From NCBI RefSeq assembly GCF_000826655.1, contig NZ_JXJO01000016.1:62001-126000 (forward strand): a DNA stretch of 64,000 bases. The letters are read 5' to 3'. The notes beneath the pieces are model-generated. The model was not told the origin of the DNA and did no database searches. It worked only from the letters and a program-made list of their open reading frames with translations. This stretch comes from Psychroserpens damuponensis (lineage in GTDB: Bacteria; Bacteroidota; Bacteroidia; Flavobacteriales; Flavobacteriaceae). This document shows, piece after piece, positions 1 to 8,608 of this stretch. The position numbers and the translations under genes are program-made. Position 1 is the first letter of the stretch. Each line of letters starts with the position of its first letter.

Positions 1-2
1 AG

Positions 3-614
3 AAATCTGAGCAATTTCTTAAAAACTTAGGTGTTCAAGTCCATACGAATGTTATTGTGAAAAATTACGATGGTAAATTAGTCACCACAAATTCAAATTT
101 AAAGCTCATGACCCAAACGTTAATTTGGGCTGCAGGTGTCACAGGTGCTCCAATACCTGGTCTTAAGGCCGAATCTTTGATTGAAAGAGCAAATCGTTAT
201 AAGGTTAATCGGTATAATCAAATTGAAGGCTACGATAATATATTTGCCTTAGGTGATATTGCTTCTATGAGCACAGATAATTATCCAAAAGGACATCCGC
301 AAGTTGCGCAACCTGCAATTCAGCAAGGTAAACTTCTTGGTAAAAACCTTTTACGACTCATTAATAAACATGATCTAAAGCCGTTTGTATATAATGACAA
401 AGGCTCTATGGCAACTATTGGTCGCAATAAAGCTGTAGTAGATTTAAAACACTTTAAGTTTGGCGGATTTTTTGCTTGGTTTGTTTGGATGTTTATTCAT
501 TTAATGTCGCTTGTAGGTTTTAGAAACCGAGTTATTGTCTTTTTTAATTGGACCTATAACTACATTAATTTTGATAAAGCGGCACGTTTAATTATTAGAC
601 CTTTTAACAAGTAA
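3..614 (+). CDS. ndh: Type II NADH dehydrogenase (NDH-2), C-terminal part
   Basis: This is the C-terminal ~200 residues of an FAD-dependent NADH:quinone oxidoreductase; the reading frame is open to the left edge of the window, so the start lies outside. NDH-2 enzymes pass electrons from NADH to the quinone pool at the inner face of the membrane without pumping protons. Visible family marks are the LIWAAGV strand and the NIFALGDIA segment, the second flavin-contacting GD motif of this fold, followed by the HPQVAQPAIQQG helix. The end carries a hydrophobic stretch (FGGFFAWFVWMFIHLMSLVGF) typical of the membrane-anchoring tail of NDH-2. It is convergent with the next gene. Family assignment is firm; quinone specificity cannot be read from this part. 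Confidence 0.88.
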   Translation, partial: KSEQFLKNLGVQVHTNVIVKNYDGKLVTTNSNLKLMTQTLIWAAGVTGAPIPGLKAESLIERANRYKVNRYNQIEGYDNIFALGDIASMSTDNYPKGHPQVAQPAIQQGKLLGKNLLRLINKHDLKPFVYNDKGSMATIGRNKAVVDLKHFKFGGFFAWFVWMFIHLMSLVGFRNRVIVFFNWTYNYINFDKAARLIIRPFNK

Positions 615-651
615 TCGTTAACTTGGGTTGAGTGTCTGGATTCAAGTAGTT

Positions 652-1332
652 TTAGTGAGAGGCTTGGTCTAATTTTAATAGGCCAATAATTATTAAATAT
701 TGCGCAAGTGCATAGGTGAGCATAATATTAATATTGGAATAGGCTAATGGCTCATAAAACTTATTTAATGCCAAAATACTATCAGATATCATAAAGAATA
801 AAGCGCCTAAAAACACTAAGATATAACTTCGCTTTGAAACATTTCCTTTTCTCATAAAAGCTGCAGTAGACATGCTCAAAATAACTAACATGTATATCAC
901 AACAGGTATTAACATGTCATGTAATCCATCTTTTAAGAAATAAAATAATCCTGAAGCAAAAAGCATTAAAAACGTAATAAAACCAAACGGTTTAGCTGCT
1001 TTATTTCTTTGTTTTAAAAATGCAATCACATACATAATGTGTGCCACCAAAAAAGCAATTAGACCTAATAAAAAATAGTTTGGTGACACATCAACAAACA
1101 TAAGAAAGACATCACCAGCTAACGAAAATACAAGCGCTAAAATAATGATTAAACGTAACGGTTTATGGAGTGCGTTACTTTTCAGAATAAAGAAAATGAG
1201 TAAAGAAATGAGTATCGCTGGTTTAAAAATATAATGTAAAGCGCTTAGGGTTTCTAAAGAGCCTGTTAGTAATTCTAAACAAACGATGATACCGTAAATA
1301 CTGCTAAATTTTTTTTCTGAAGTTGTAAGCAT
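652..1332 (-). CDS. YhhN/TMEM86-family membrane protein (putative lysoplasmalogenase)
   Basis: A hydrophobic protein of 226 residues with seven or eight predicted membrane spans and short loops. The segments SLAGDVFLM and FLLGLIAFLVAHIMYVIAF match the conserved core of the YhhN family, whose characterised members hydrolyse the vinyl-ether bond of lysoplasmalogens. I placed the start at the ATG at 1332; a TTG two codons upstream is also open. It lies tail to tail with ndh with only 37 bases between them. Membership of the family is clear from sequence; activity in this organism is inference, since many bacterial YhhN proteins are untested. Confidence 0.8.
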   Translation of the reverse strand: MLTTSEKKFSSIYGIIVCLELLTGSLETLSALHYIFKPAILISLLIFFILKSNALHKPLRLIIILALVFSLAGDVFLMFVDVSPNYFLLGLIAFLVAHIMYVIAFLKQRNKAAKPFGFITFLMLFASGLFYFLKDGLHDMLIPVVIYMLVILSMSTAAFMRKGNVSKRSYILVFLGALFFMISDSILALNKFYEPLAYSNINIMLTYALAQYLIIIGLLKLDQASH

Positions 1333-1511
1333 ACACAAAAGAGTTTCTCAAAAATATGCAATTCGGTAATGATATTTGACAATTGAGTAATTGTTAATTT
1401 ATAAAATGCTATAACTGTTGCATTTTTGACCTATCAATCTTTGTTGAGATACCTGAATGAATTCAGTACATGGTATTTCAGTAAAAAAACGAACAGTTAA
1501 AATCATCAAGC

Positions 1512-3665
1512 ATGAGTAAATTAATCACAATTATTGCCATCTTCATCTCATCAATGAGCTTTGCGCAAACCACTATTACTGGAACAATAACCGACGCCAA
1601 GAATCAACCCGTTTTTGGTGCTAATGTGTTTTTAGATGGCACTTATGATGGAGCAACATCTAATGAAAATGGGAAATTCACTTTTACAACTGAGGAAACT
1701 GGAACTCAAACTTTAAAAATATCCTTTCTGTCTTATGAAACCAAAACCATCACAGCTGACGTGTCCAAATTAAAAGATTTAAAAATTCTCTTACGTGAAG
1801 ATATGGAGTCGTTAGATGCTGTAGTCATTTCTGCAGGAACATTTGAAGCCAGTGACAATTCTAAAGTTTCGGTATTAAAACCCTTAGATGTTGTAACTAC
1901 AGCAAGTGCTTTGGGTGATTTTGTTGGCGCCTTACAAACCTTACCAGGAACATCTACCGTATCTGAAGACGGAAGGCTTTTTGTGAGAGGAGGAGATGCT
2001 AATGAAACGCAAATTTTTATTGATGGTATTCGGGTATTTACACCGTATTCTCCTTCACCAAACAATGTACCTACACGTGGTCGTTATTCGCCATTTTTAT
2101 TTGATGGGATCACTTTTTCTACAGGAGGTTACTCGGCCGAATATGGTAATGCACTCTCAAGTGTTTTACTTCTAAATACTATTGATGAACCAGATCAAGA
2201 GAAAACCGAGATTGGGATCATGTCTGTTGGAGGTGCTTTAGGTCGTACCGAAAAATGGGAAAAAACCTCATTAAGTGTCAATGCTTCATACATTAATTTA
2301 GCACCTTATACCGCATTATTTCCAGATCGTAATACTTGGGATAAACCGTATGAAGGCGCTCAAGGTGAAGCCGTTTTTCGTCAAAAACTTAATTCAGGTA
2401 TGCTTAAATTTTATGCAGCTTTTGATGCATCTAGTTTTGATATTACTCAACAAGATATTAATAGTCAAGAAGGTGTGCGATTTAAACTTAATAATAGAAA
2501 TTTTTATGCAAATACATCATATCAAGGTGTTTTGGGTAATGGTTGGTCCATGAACACTGGATTGAGTTATACTATTGCAAAAACAGATGTGTCGGTAATA
2601 GATAACGATGTTGCAGATGATGAACATTCTACTCACATTAAATTGAAACTTAAAAAACGATTTAATAGTAGGTTTAAGCTCTATTTTGGAGCTGAACATT
2701 TTAAAACTAAGTTTGATGAACGTTATGCTTCGGAAATCGTCTCGCCTGTAAATTATGGCTTTACCAGTGATAATTCGTCACTGTTTGTTGAGTCTGATAT
2801 TATTTTTAGTAAAACATTAGCAGCAAAAATAGGAGTAAGGGCAGATAACTATGAATTGTCAAATGAATTTAAAGTTGCACCAAGAGCTTCACTAGCTTAT
2901 AAAACATCAAAAAACGGACAATTATCTCTTGCCTTTGGTAGTTTTTATCAAAATGCAAATAGCAATGCTTTAAAATTTGATCAAGATATAAAGTCTCAAA
3001 GTACAAATCACTACATCATGAATTATCAATTTGTAAATGATGGTCGCTTATTTCGTGCAGAATTGTACAGAAAAAACTATGATAACTTGGTTAAATATGA
3101 TACCAATTTTGAGAGTTTTGATAGCACTTTTGAGAATTCGGGTTCAGGTTATGCTCAAGGTTTAGATATATTTTGGAGAGATAATAAGAGCATTAAAAAT
3201 GTAGATTATTGGTTGAGTTATTCTTACTTAGATACAGAGCGTGATTATCAAAATTATCCAACGCAAGCGCAACCAAGTTTTGCAAATACGCACAACTTTT
3301 CTGCTGTAGCGAAATATTGGATAGATGATTGGAAAAGTCAAGTAGGTTTTAGTTATACCTTTGCTTCAGGGAGACCATATACAAACCCAAATACAGATGC
3401 TTTTTTAGGAGAAATGACTAAAAGTTATAATAGTGTAAGTTTAAATTGGGCCTATCTCATTTCGCCTCAAAAAATACTATATCTCTCTGTGAATAATGCT
3501 TTAGGATTTAAAAATATCAATGGCTATCAATATGCCAACACTCCAGATGTTAATGGTAATTTTGCAAGTCGCTCGTTAAGACCAGCAGCAGATCAGTTTT
3601 TCTTTGTTGGTTTCTTTTGGACAATTAGTGAGGATGGTAGTGATAATCAATTGGATAATTTATAG
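1512..3665 (+). CDS. TonB-dependent receptor with CarboxypepD_reg-like N-terminal domain
   Basis: An outer-membrane receptor of 717 residues. Residues 1-19 form a signal peptide ending SFAQ. Residues ~20-105 are a CarboxypepD_reg-like beta-sandwich (GTITDAKNQPVFGANVFL), the usual N-terminal extension in Bacteroidota. A plug domain follows (~115-225: GALQTLPGTSTVSEDGRLFVRGG, GGYSAEYGNALSS), then a 22-strand-type barrel rich in aromatic strands. The protein is short for the family (many exceed 900 residues). There is no susD partner beside it, so it is probably not a SusC-type glycan importer and more likely takes up a metal chelate or other small ligand; the substrate cannot be read from sequence. 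Convergent with the next gene. Confidence 0.85.
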   Translation: MSKLITIIAIFISSMSFAQTTITGTITDAKNQPVFGANVFLDGTYDGATSNENGKFTFTTEETGTQTLKISFLSYETKTITADVSKLKDLKILLREDMESLDAVVISAGTFEASDNSKVSVLKPLDVVTTASALGDFVGALQTLPGTSTVSEDGRLFVRGGDANETQIFIDGIRVFTPYSPSPNNVPTRGRYSPFLFDGITFSTGGYSAEYGNALSSVLLLNTIDEPDQEKTEIGIMSVGGALGRTEKWEKTSLSVNASYINLAPYTALFPDRNTWDKPYEGAQGEAVFRQKLNSGMLKFYAAFDASSFDITQQDINSQEGVRFKLNNRNFYANTSYQGVLGNGWSMNTGLSYTIAKTDVSVIDNDVADDEHSTHIKLKLKKRFNSRFKLYFGAEHFKTKFDERYASEIVSPVNYGFTSDNSSLFVESDIIFSKTLAAKIGVRADNYELSNEFKVAPRASLAYKTSKNGQLSLAFGSFYQNANSNALKFDQDIKSQSTNHYIMNYQFVNDGRLFRAELYRKNYDNLVKYDTNFESFDSTFENSGSGYAQGLDIFWRDNKSIKNVDYWLSYSYLDTERDYQNYPTQAQPSFANTHNFSAVAKYWIDDWKSQVGFSYTFASGRPYTNPNTDAFLGEMTKSYNSVSLNWAYLISPQKILYLSVNNALGFKNINGYQYANTPDVNGNFASRSLRPAADQFFFVGFFWTISEDGSDNQLDNL

Positions 3666-3798
3666 AACAAGTGTCGTGGTAGCTCAATTTGGAGGTTGTT
3701 TTAAAATTTCCGAAGAACAAAAGGTGATTTTACACTGTACGACAATTAAAATGGGATATTTAATTTTTAAAACTGAATTTAAAAGTTTGAGGTTAATA

Positions 3799-4290
3799 TT
3801 ACTCAATAACTAACCTCACTCTTGTTTGTCCGTCTTTGTCTAGAAATTCTTGATTAAACACTTTTTTGCCTATAATCTCTTTGGCTTTTTTTAAGTCTTC
3901 TAGTTGACCACTAAGTTCGAGTATATAGGTGTTTGTGTTTGGTTTGTTTTCTGACTTTTGGGCATCAGACACATAAATTACATATTTATCTAAAATATCT
4001 TCTAAAGGATATTGGTTATTGCTATCGTTAGATTCTAATTCATAAGAAATCGTCATACTACATGTAGTATCTTCTGTATTTTTTAAGTCTCGATAAATAC
4101 CGTTTTCTATAAATTCATACCGTTCAGAGTCTTTATATGCCTTATTTTTTTTCAATGTGATGTTTTTCATAACATTGTACTCAAGTTTAAGGTTGTGTTT
4201 AGAAGAAGCCTCAACCTTCTTTTTGTTAGATTGTCCAAATAGTTGGCTAAAAACTCCTAAGATTAAAACAAATGTAATTGTTGATTTCAT
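3799..4290 (-). CDS. Secreted protein of unknown function
   Basis: I do not recognise the family. The product is 163 residues, starts with a clear signal peptide (MKSTITFVLILGVFSQLFGQ) and continues as a charged, lysine-rich mature protein without cysteine pairs or membrane spans, apart from one Cys near TTCSMTISYE. It is likely periplasmic or exported. It lies 22 bases downstream of the 171-residue protein on the same strand, so the two probably form a small transcription unit. The 3' end faces the TonB-dependent receptor gene tail to tail. Confidence 0.6.
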   Translation of the reverse strand: MKSTITFVLILGVFSQLFGQSNKKKVEASSKHNLKLEYNVMKNITLKKNKAYKDSERYEFIENGIYRDLKNTEDTTCSMTISYELESNDSNNQYPLEDILDKYVIYVSDAQKSENKPNTNTYILELSGQLEDLKKAKEIIGKKVFNQEFLDKDGQTRVRLVIE

Positions 4291-4312
4291 TGTAATTTGA
4301 GTTAAGGTGGTT

Positions 4313-4828
4313 TTATACTACTAAGTCAATTAACCCTTTATGGAAATTAACAATTGATTCTGCGCTTTCTGTTTTGCTTTTATATTTTAAAGAAAATTGG
4401 CTTTGAATTAAACAAATGTCATCATGTTGTTTACTATGCGTATTAAGATCAAAAGCTGTGTTGTGTATTAAATCATTTAATTTAAGTTTGATTATTAAAT
4501 GTTCAATATTTTGTTTTAAATCATTATCAGAGCACTTTACATGCCAACGTTGTTTTTTTAATAAAATATATTTGCTGAGATGATCTATTGTATTTATTTT
4601 AAATTCAGGTATGTTGTTAGTATTTAAGGATTTAAGTTTGCAAACTGCAGTATCCGAATTTCCAAAATCATATACTATAGTCATTTTAAAACCTCTATAT
4701 TCGAGTTTTAACTGGTATTTAGCTATATGTACAAATGAGCCAGCTTCACCATTAACTTTGTAGCTTTTCTCTACAAGCACACCATTGTTATTTTCGCAAA
4801 TTCGCTGTAATTCGGTTTTCAGATTCAT
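4313..4828 (-). CDS. Cytoplasmic protein of unknown function
   Basis: A 171-residue soluble protein with no signal peptide and no membrane segment; I do not recognise a domain. It begins MNLKTELQRICENNNG and has alternating strand-like segments (AGSFVHIAKYQLKLEYRGF, MTIVYDFGNSD). It sits just upstream of, and on the same strand as, the exported 163-residue protein, which suggests co-transcription. Codon use resembles its neighbours and I see no sign of transfer. Function unknown. Confidence 0.55.
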   Translation of the reverse strand: MNLKTELQRICENNNGVLVEKSYKVNGEAGSFVHIAKYQLKLEYRGFKMTIVYDFGNSDTAVCKLKSLNTNNIPEFKINTIDHLSKYILLKKQRWHVKCSDNDLKQNIEHLIIKLKLNDLIHNTAFDLNTHSKQHDDICLIQSQFSLKYKSKTESAESIVNFHKGLIDLVV

Positions 4829-4834
4829 AAATAG

Positions 4835-4859
4835 TAGGTGGTTTTTCTTCTTGCACCTA
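4835..4859. repeat. Short inverted repeat upstream of the 171-residue gene
   Basis: TAGGTG (4835-4840) and CACCTA (4854-4859) are exact inverted arms separated by a 13-base T-rich spacer, starting 7 bases upstream of the start codon of the gene ending at 4313. In the transcript of that gene this would form a weak 6-bp hairpin near the ribosome-binding region. It may be chance; no T-tract follows, so it is not a terminator. Confidence 0.25.
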
Positions 4860-4971
4860 GTTAAATAGTTCGTTATAGCGAGAGGAAATATTTAACCTAT
4901 TGATCAATATAGATTGGTAAGTTCAATTGTACCATCAATGCATGTTTATTTATTAAAGGCAAGGCATACTT

Positions 4972-6087
4972 TTAATCGTTTTTTGTGAAATACCCTTCGT
5001 TAGAGACAGCGTTATCACTTACCGTTATGCTAGCGGTTTTAAACCATACTTCGGCATAATTACCATCTGCATATTGTTTTTTTAGATCACCATCATGGGT
5101 TTCTGCACCAGAACACCAGTTTTTGTTTACCTCTGGTGATTTTCCGTTAGTTTGATTGTAACACCCAAGTTTAAAAAAGCAGCCTTCTCCTGCATAAGCA
5201 TTTTCGCGTTCAACACCATCTTGACCAATTGGTACAAATAATTTTTGCGTTTGTTCAGGTATATCTGCAGAGGTTGTGTATTCAGATTTAAGTAAATTTT
5301 TGGTAAATGTTTTAGTGTCATGACCTTTACTAGTAAATTTTAAACTCATGATACCATCTTTAACAACAATTTCATAGCTAAATTCTTCACCTAATGCGAT
5401 GCCATCTTTTGGTTCTTCAGGATATGAACTAACATCTGTACCAACAACAGAAAAATCATTACCCCAAACTGCAGAAGAAAAATCCCATCGTCCCGAATTA
5501 TCATCACCTAAAGTGTTAATCTCATAATGCCAAAAAACCGAGCCTTTTTCATGACCAGGAAATTTTTTATAGAATATTTTTAGCGGTTCATTCTCATGTT
5601 TATCTGCACTATGAATTTGACCAACAACAACAGAGTATGAGGCAGCCACTCTCGCATCACCTGTAGAAGATACATTCATCACTTTTAAAGAAGCTGTTAA
5701 TTTGTCATTGGCGGTTGCTGGGTACCATTTTTTTATTTGCGCTAGCTCTGTTCTTGTATTGTTTGATGTGCCATGAGTATCTCCACCATTAGGCGATTTA
5801 AACACAACCCAGTCGTTAGCAGCTTCATTAACCGTATAAAAGTAATCTTTGTTCTCAAAATTAGTGGCAATACCTGCGTTTGATCCATCACCTAAAATTA
5901 ATTTCCAATCCTCAAAAAATGGTATCACATCACTTGCAAATTTAGAAGCTTTGGTCTCAGTGTCCTCAGTGCTATTTGTAGGCGTCGTGCTAGTTGTGTT
6001 ATTTGGTGTGTCTTTACAATTATTAAGTAATAAACATGCACTAAAAATTAATGATAAGGATACCGTTGTGATGATTTTTTTATTCAT
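4972..6087 (-). CDS. PL7-family alginate lyase, lipoprotein
   Basis: A 371-residue lyase that cleaves alginate by beta-elimination. The three signature blocks of polysaccharide lyase family 7 are present in order: RTEL (112-115), QIH (157-159) and FFKLGCYNQ (304-312); they supply the Arg, Gln/His and Tyr of the active cleft of the beta-jelly roll. The N-terminus is a lipoprotein signal (SLSLIFSAC, Cys18; Cys24 is an alternative) followed by a Thr/Ser/Asn-rich linker to ~residue 50, so the enzyme is probably tethered to the envelope. In this family QIH has been linked to activity on G-containing blocks. No SusC/SusD pair or other alginate gene lies next to it. Catalytic assignment is firm; block specificity is inference. 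Confidence 0.88.
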   Translation of the reverse strand: MNKKIITTVSLSLIFSACLLLNNCKDTPNNTTSTTPTNSTEDTETKASKFASDVIPFFEDWKLILGDGSNAGIATNFENKDYFYTVNEAANDWVVFKSPNGGDTHGTSNNTRTELAQIKKWYPATANDKLTASLKVMNVSSTGDARVAASYSVVVGQIHSADKHENEPLKIFYKKFPGHEKGSVFWHYEINTLGDDNSGRWDFSSAVWGNDFSVVGTDVSSYPEEPKDGIALGEEFSYEIVVKDGIMSLKFTSKGHDTKTFTKNLLKSEYTTSADIPEQTQKLFVPIGQDGVERENAYAGEGCFFKLGCYNQTNGKSPEVNKNWCSGAETHDGDLKKQYADGNYAEVWFKTASITVSDNAVSNEGYFTKND

Positions 6088-6186
6088 TTCTTAATGTTTT
6101 AAATTGAATATTAAATAGGCTTGTTGATGTGTTTTTTTATTCTGAAATATTAAAACGCAATCCGTATTGCTGCTGTTTCATAGTTA

Positions 6187-6203
6187 AACGAAGTTCGACT
6201 ATT
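6187..6203 (+). repeat. 17-bp direct repeat, copy 1 (downstream of rluA-like gene)
   Basis: AACGAAGTTCGACTATT is repeated exactly at 7171-7187, in the same orientation and about 1 kb apart, with further similarity just to the right (TTATGAGAAT here, TCATGAAAAT there). The two copies flank the RluA-type gene. It contains the near-palindrome CGAAGTTCG. Origin unknown; it may be a small dispersed extragenic repeat. Confidence 0.6.
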
Positions 6204-6276
6204 TTTATGAGAATATCAAGTTTGCCAATTTACACGATGAAATTACGGTCAAGTCTTTGTAAAGTGTGCTTAATAG

Positions 6277-7143
6277 TTAATCTATAGGTTTGAAAATTTT
6301 AAGGAAACGTTTTGGTAGTTCGTCCTTTAAAAACATCACGTCCTTAGTAAATGGATGCGTAAACAATAAAGCGTAAGCATGTAAATACAAGCCTTTACCA
6401 TTTAAAATGAGAGGTTTAACGCCATAATCTTTATCTCCTAAAATAGGGTGCTCAATCTGTGAAAGGTGTTTGCGTAATTGGTGTCGTCGTCCAGTTTGAG
6501 GCTCTAAACGTACTAAATTAAGTGTTTCAAACCGTTTTGAAACTACCGATTGACACACTTTGTAATACGTTTGAGAGGGTTTATCATCAATGTTAAATGT
6601 AATATGACCTTTAGGTTTCATGTTGCCAATAGTAACCGCATAATAAGTTTTCTTTATAGCTTTATCTTCAAACAATTTGTTTAACGCACGAATACTACTT
6701 TGTGTTTTTCCTACCAATAAAATACCAGTAGTAGGAAAATCCAATCGGTGAACAGGCTGAGGTTTTGTAGCATCTGGAAGCGTACTTTTTTTAATACTTC
6801 TAACCAAAGCATTAGCAATGGTTTTAAAACTATTACCACTCACTAAAACGCCTGCAGGTTTATGAATAACTGCTAAGTAATCGTCCTCAAATAAGACATT
6901 AAGTTTAAGTATAAATTGTTTATTATGAGTGTTTTCTTCGGAAATAGTAATTCGAATACATTCTCCACCTTTAATATAAGTAGCAGTCGTAGCAACAACA
7001 CCATTAACAGTAATGTATTGTTTTTTTAAAGCTTTCTTTAAAGCAGATTTGGTGATGGTAGCATCAAAAATTCCAACGCCATATTCTTGTAAACGAATAG
7101 GACTACTTTGCTGCGGAACGATATGGGTTTTAGTTATGTTAAT
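6277..7143 (-). CDS. RluA-family pseudouridine synthase without an ATG/GTG/TTG start
   Basis: A pseudouridine synthase that isomerises uridine in rRNA or tRNA. An N-terminal S4-like RNA-binding region (KSALKKALKKQYITVNG) precedes the catalytic domain with HRLDFPTTGILL, whose Asp is the conserved nucleophile, and the C-terminal LEPQTGRRHQLRKHL block. The frame is open from a TAG at 7183-7185 through to the stop at 6277, but no ATG, GTG or TTG occurs before a GTG at 6843, which lies inside the catalytic domain (LVSGNS) and cannot be the real start. I propose the ATT at 7143 (I-N-I-T-K-T-H-I-V-P), giving 288 residues, the usual family length. The alternative is a gene that has lost its start codon. 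Confidence 0.75.
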   Translation of the reverse strand: MNITKTHIVPQQSSPIRLQEYGVGIFDATITKSALKKALKKQYITVNGVVATTATYIKGGECIRITISEENTHNKQFILKLNVLFEDDYLAVIHKPAGVLVSGNSFKTIANALVRSIKKSTLPDATKPQPVHRLDFPTTGILLVGKTQSSIRALNKLFEDKAIKKTYYAVTIGNMKPKGHITFNIDDKPSQTYYKVCQSVVSKRFETLNLVRLEPQTGRRHQLRKHLSQIEHPILGDKDYGVKPLILNGKGLYLHAYALLFTHPFTKDVMFLKDELPKRFLKIFKPID

Positions 7144-7170
7144 ACCTAATGCTTTATGAGTTGTACAAAA

Positions 7171-7187
7171 AACGAAGTTCGACTATT
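7171..7187 (+). repeat. 17-bp direct repeat, copy 2 (upstream of rluA-like gene)
   Basis: Exact second copy of the sequence at 6187-6203. It lies immediately upstream of the rluA-like coding region and contains the TAG (7183-7185 on the minus strand) that closes that reading frame on the 5' side, so the repeat defines the limit of any N-terminal extension. Confidence 0.6.
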
Positions 7188-7339
7188 ATCATGAAAATGT
7201 ATAAGTAAGATATAAAAACTAATAGATTTGATGCGCTTTTTTATAATTCATCAAATTTAACAGTTTCCTTAAGTTATCATAATGTTTCTTTTTTAATTTG
7301 TAACTACCTTTAAATCATAATTTTAAATCAATTTATATT

Positions 7340-7711
7340 ATGAAAACAGTTTTTTTATTACCATTATTTCTATGTAGTGTTTTATTTGGAGCTATTGAGT
7401 TAAATCAAGCTAATCATTCGGATTCTCCAGTTGAGTATGATGTATGTATTCAATTGGTAGATTATCAAGGCAATCCTACATCTAGCAATGACATTTATGG
7501 TTACGCAGCCACAAATTTAGAAACAGGAGAGTTTGTGTATCCTTCTCGTTATTATGACAATTGTTTTTATGGCATGTTAGAAGGGTCTTACCGTTTTGAT
7601 TCTTATCAAGGGTATTTTTGTGGTACATCTTCTCAAACGGTAACCTTATCTAGTGCATTAGAAAATGAAGATGGTGTTATTGTAATAAACTTAGTGCTTT
7701 GGTGCGAGTAA
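7340..7711 (+). CDS. Small secreted protein of unknown function
   Basis: A 123-residue protein with a signal peptide (MKTVFLLPLFLCSVLFGA) and a mature part of ~105 residues rich in Tyr, Ser and Asp. The mature chain has four cysteines (YDVCIQLVDY, YDNCFYG, YFCGTSS, LWCE at the C-terminus), compatible with two disulfides in the periplasm or outside the cell. The block DVCIQLVDYQGNPTSS resembles the first strands of a CarboxypepD_reg/transthyretin-like sandwich (a V-D-x-x-G-N-P turn), but this is weak. It stands alone between the rluA-like and yceI genes and ends in a strong terminator. I cannot assign a function. Confidence 0.6.
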   Translation: MKTVFLLPLFLCSVLFGAIELNQANHSDSPVEYDVCIQLVDYQGNPTSSNDIYGYAATNLETGEFVYPSRYYDNCFYGMLEGSYRFDSYQGYFCGTSSQTVTLSSALENEDGVIVINLVLWCE

Positions 7712-7735
7712 AATAATTATAAACTCAGTATTTTT

Positions 7736-7760
7736 AAGGTCGCAAAAGCGACCTTTCTTT
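7736..7760 (+). terminator. Intrinsic terminator of the small secreted protein gene
   Basis: A perfect 8-bp stem AAGGTCGC/GCGACCTT with an AAAA loop, followed by TCTTT, begins 25 bases after the stop codon at 7711. Confidence 0.85.
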
Positions 7761-7835
7761 AGTTTTAACGTTAAGTCGCGTCATGGCTTATACTCAGCAT
7801 TATTTGGAGTTTTAAAATTTCCGAAGTCAACAAAA

Positions 7836-7865
7836 AAAAAGCACTCACGATGGTGAATGCTTTTT
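7836..7865 (-). terminator. Intrinsic terminator (yceI side, probably bidirectional)
   Basis: AAAAAGCA-c-TCAC-gatg-GTGA-a-TGCTTTTT forms a 12-bp stem with one internal mismatch. Read on the minus strand it follows the yceI stop codon (7907) and is followed by a run of nine T. Read on the plus strand it could stop read-through from the left. Confidence 0.8.
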
Positions 7866-7906
7866 AAAATGGTGTAACAGTAAAGTTACGATAGTTAGCT
7901 GTTAGT

Positions 7907-8581
7907 CTATCCTTTTTTAGCTTTCACTAATATTTTTAATTCCATATCATCATTGATAAATTTGTCGCCAAGGTTATCAAACACAGATTTAGATCCATAA
8001 TTAATTCCCCATTTTGTTCTATCAATTGTAAAGGCTTCACTCTCAATAGTCATCATGTCACCTTCATTAGAAATAGTCACTGGGAAAGATATATTATGCT
8101 TTTGACCTTTTATTGCTAAGTTACCAGAAAGTCTTGTTTTTCCAGCAGCTAAAGCTTCGGTTCCTGTGATTTCAAATGCAGCACTTGGGAATTTTTTTAC
8201 ATCAAAAAAGTCACCTTCTTTACCTTCTACAGTTCCCATTAAATGCGCTTCTAAATTTTCTTTACCATCACCAGCTTCAAGATCTGATACGCTAATAGAT
8301 GTCATATCAATTAAAAACGTACCACTTTGTAATTTACCATCGTCAGTTTTAAAACTTCCACTTTCTAATTTAATAGTACCATCATGCGTTCCGGTTGGTT
8401 TGTAACCTTTCCAAGTAATTGTAGATTCTCCTACATTTGCTATATATTTTTGAGATGTGCTTTCGCTAACTGCTGCAGCCTCTGCTTCACTTGTATTAGC
8501 TTCATCTGCTTTATCTTTACAACTTGTAAAAGCAATGGCAATAGCTAAAATCATTGAAAATTTTAAAAATTTGGTTTTCAT
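7907..8581 (-). CDS. YceI-family lipid-binding lipoprotein
   Basis: A 224-residue YceI-like protein: a lipocalin-like beta-barrel that binds polyisoprenoid or other long-chain lipids in known structures. The signal sequence ends in the lipobox AFTSC, so it should be lipid-anchored. After an acidic linker (EANTSEAEAAAVSES) the barrel runs from STITWKGYKPTGTHDGTIKL through the diagnostic LSGNLAIKGQKHNISFPV and TIDRTKWGINYGS motifs to the C-terminus. It is transcribed from a well-formed promoter (8609-8639) back to back with that of grpE. In flavobacteria YceI lipoproteins are common single-gene units; a specific ligand cannot be predicted. Confidence 0.88.
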   Translation of the reverse strand: MKTKFLKFSMILAIAIAFTSCKDKADEANTSEAEAAAVSESTSQKYIANVGESTITWKGYKPTGTHDGTIKLESGSFKTDDGKLQSGTFLIDMTSISVSDLEAGDGKENLEAHLMGTVEGKEGDFFDVKKFPSAAFEITGTEALAAGKTRLSGNLAIKGQKHNISFPVTISNEGDMMTIESEAFTIDRTKWGINYGSKSVFDNLGDKFINDDMELKILVKAKKG

Positions 8582-8608
8582 ATTCCGTTTTTTAGTGTGT
8601 TAATCTTA

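Noticed and set aside
3604-3813. 69-codon frame at the end of the TonB-dependent receptor
   Set aside because: It overlaps the receptor's 3' end in another frame and has no homology-like features.
1512-6087. TonB-dependent receptor plus alginate lyase as an alginate utilisation locus
   Set aside because: There is no SusD, the genes are on opposite strands with two unrelated genes between, and the receptor lacks features of SusC-type proteins.
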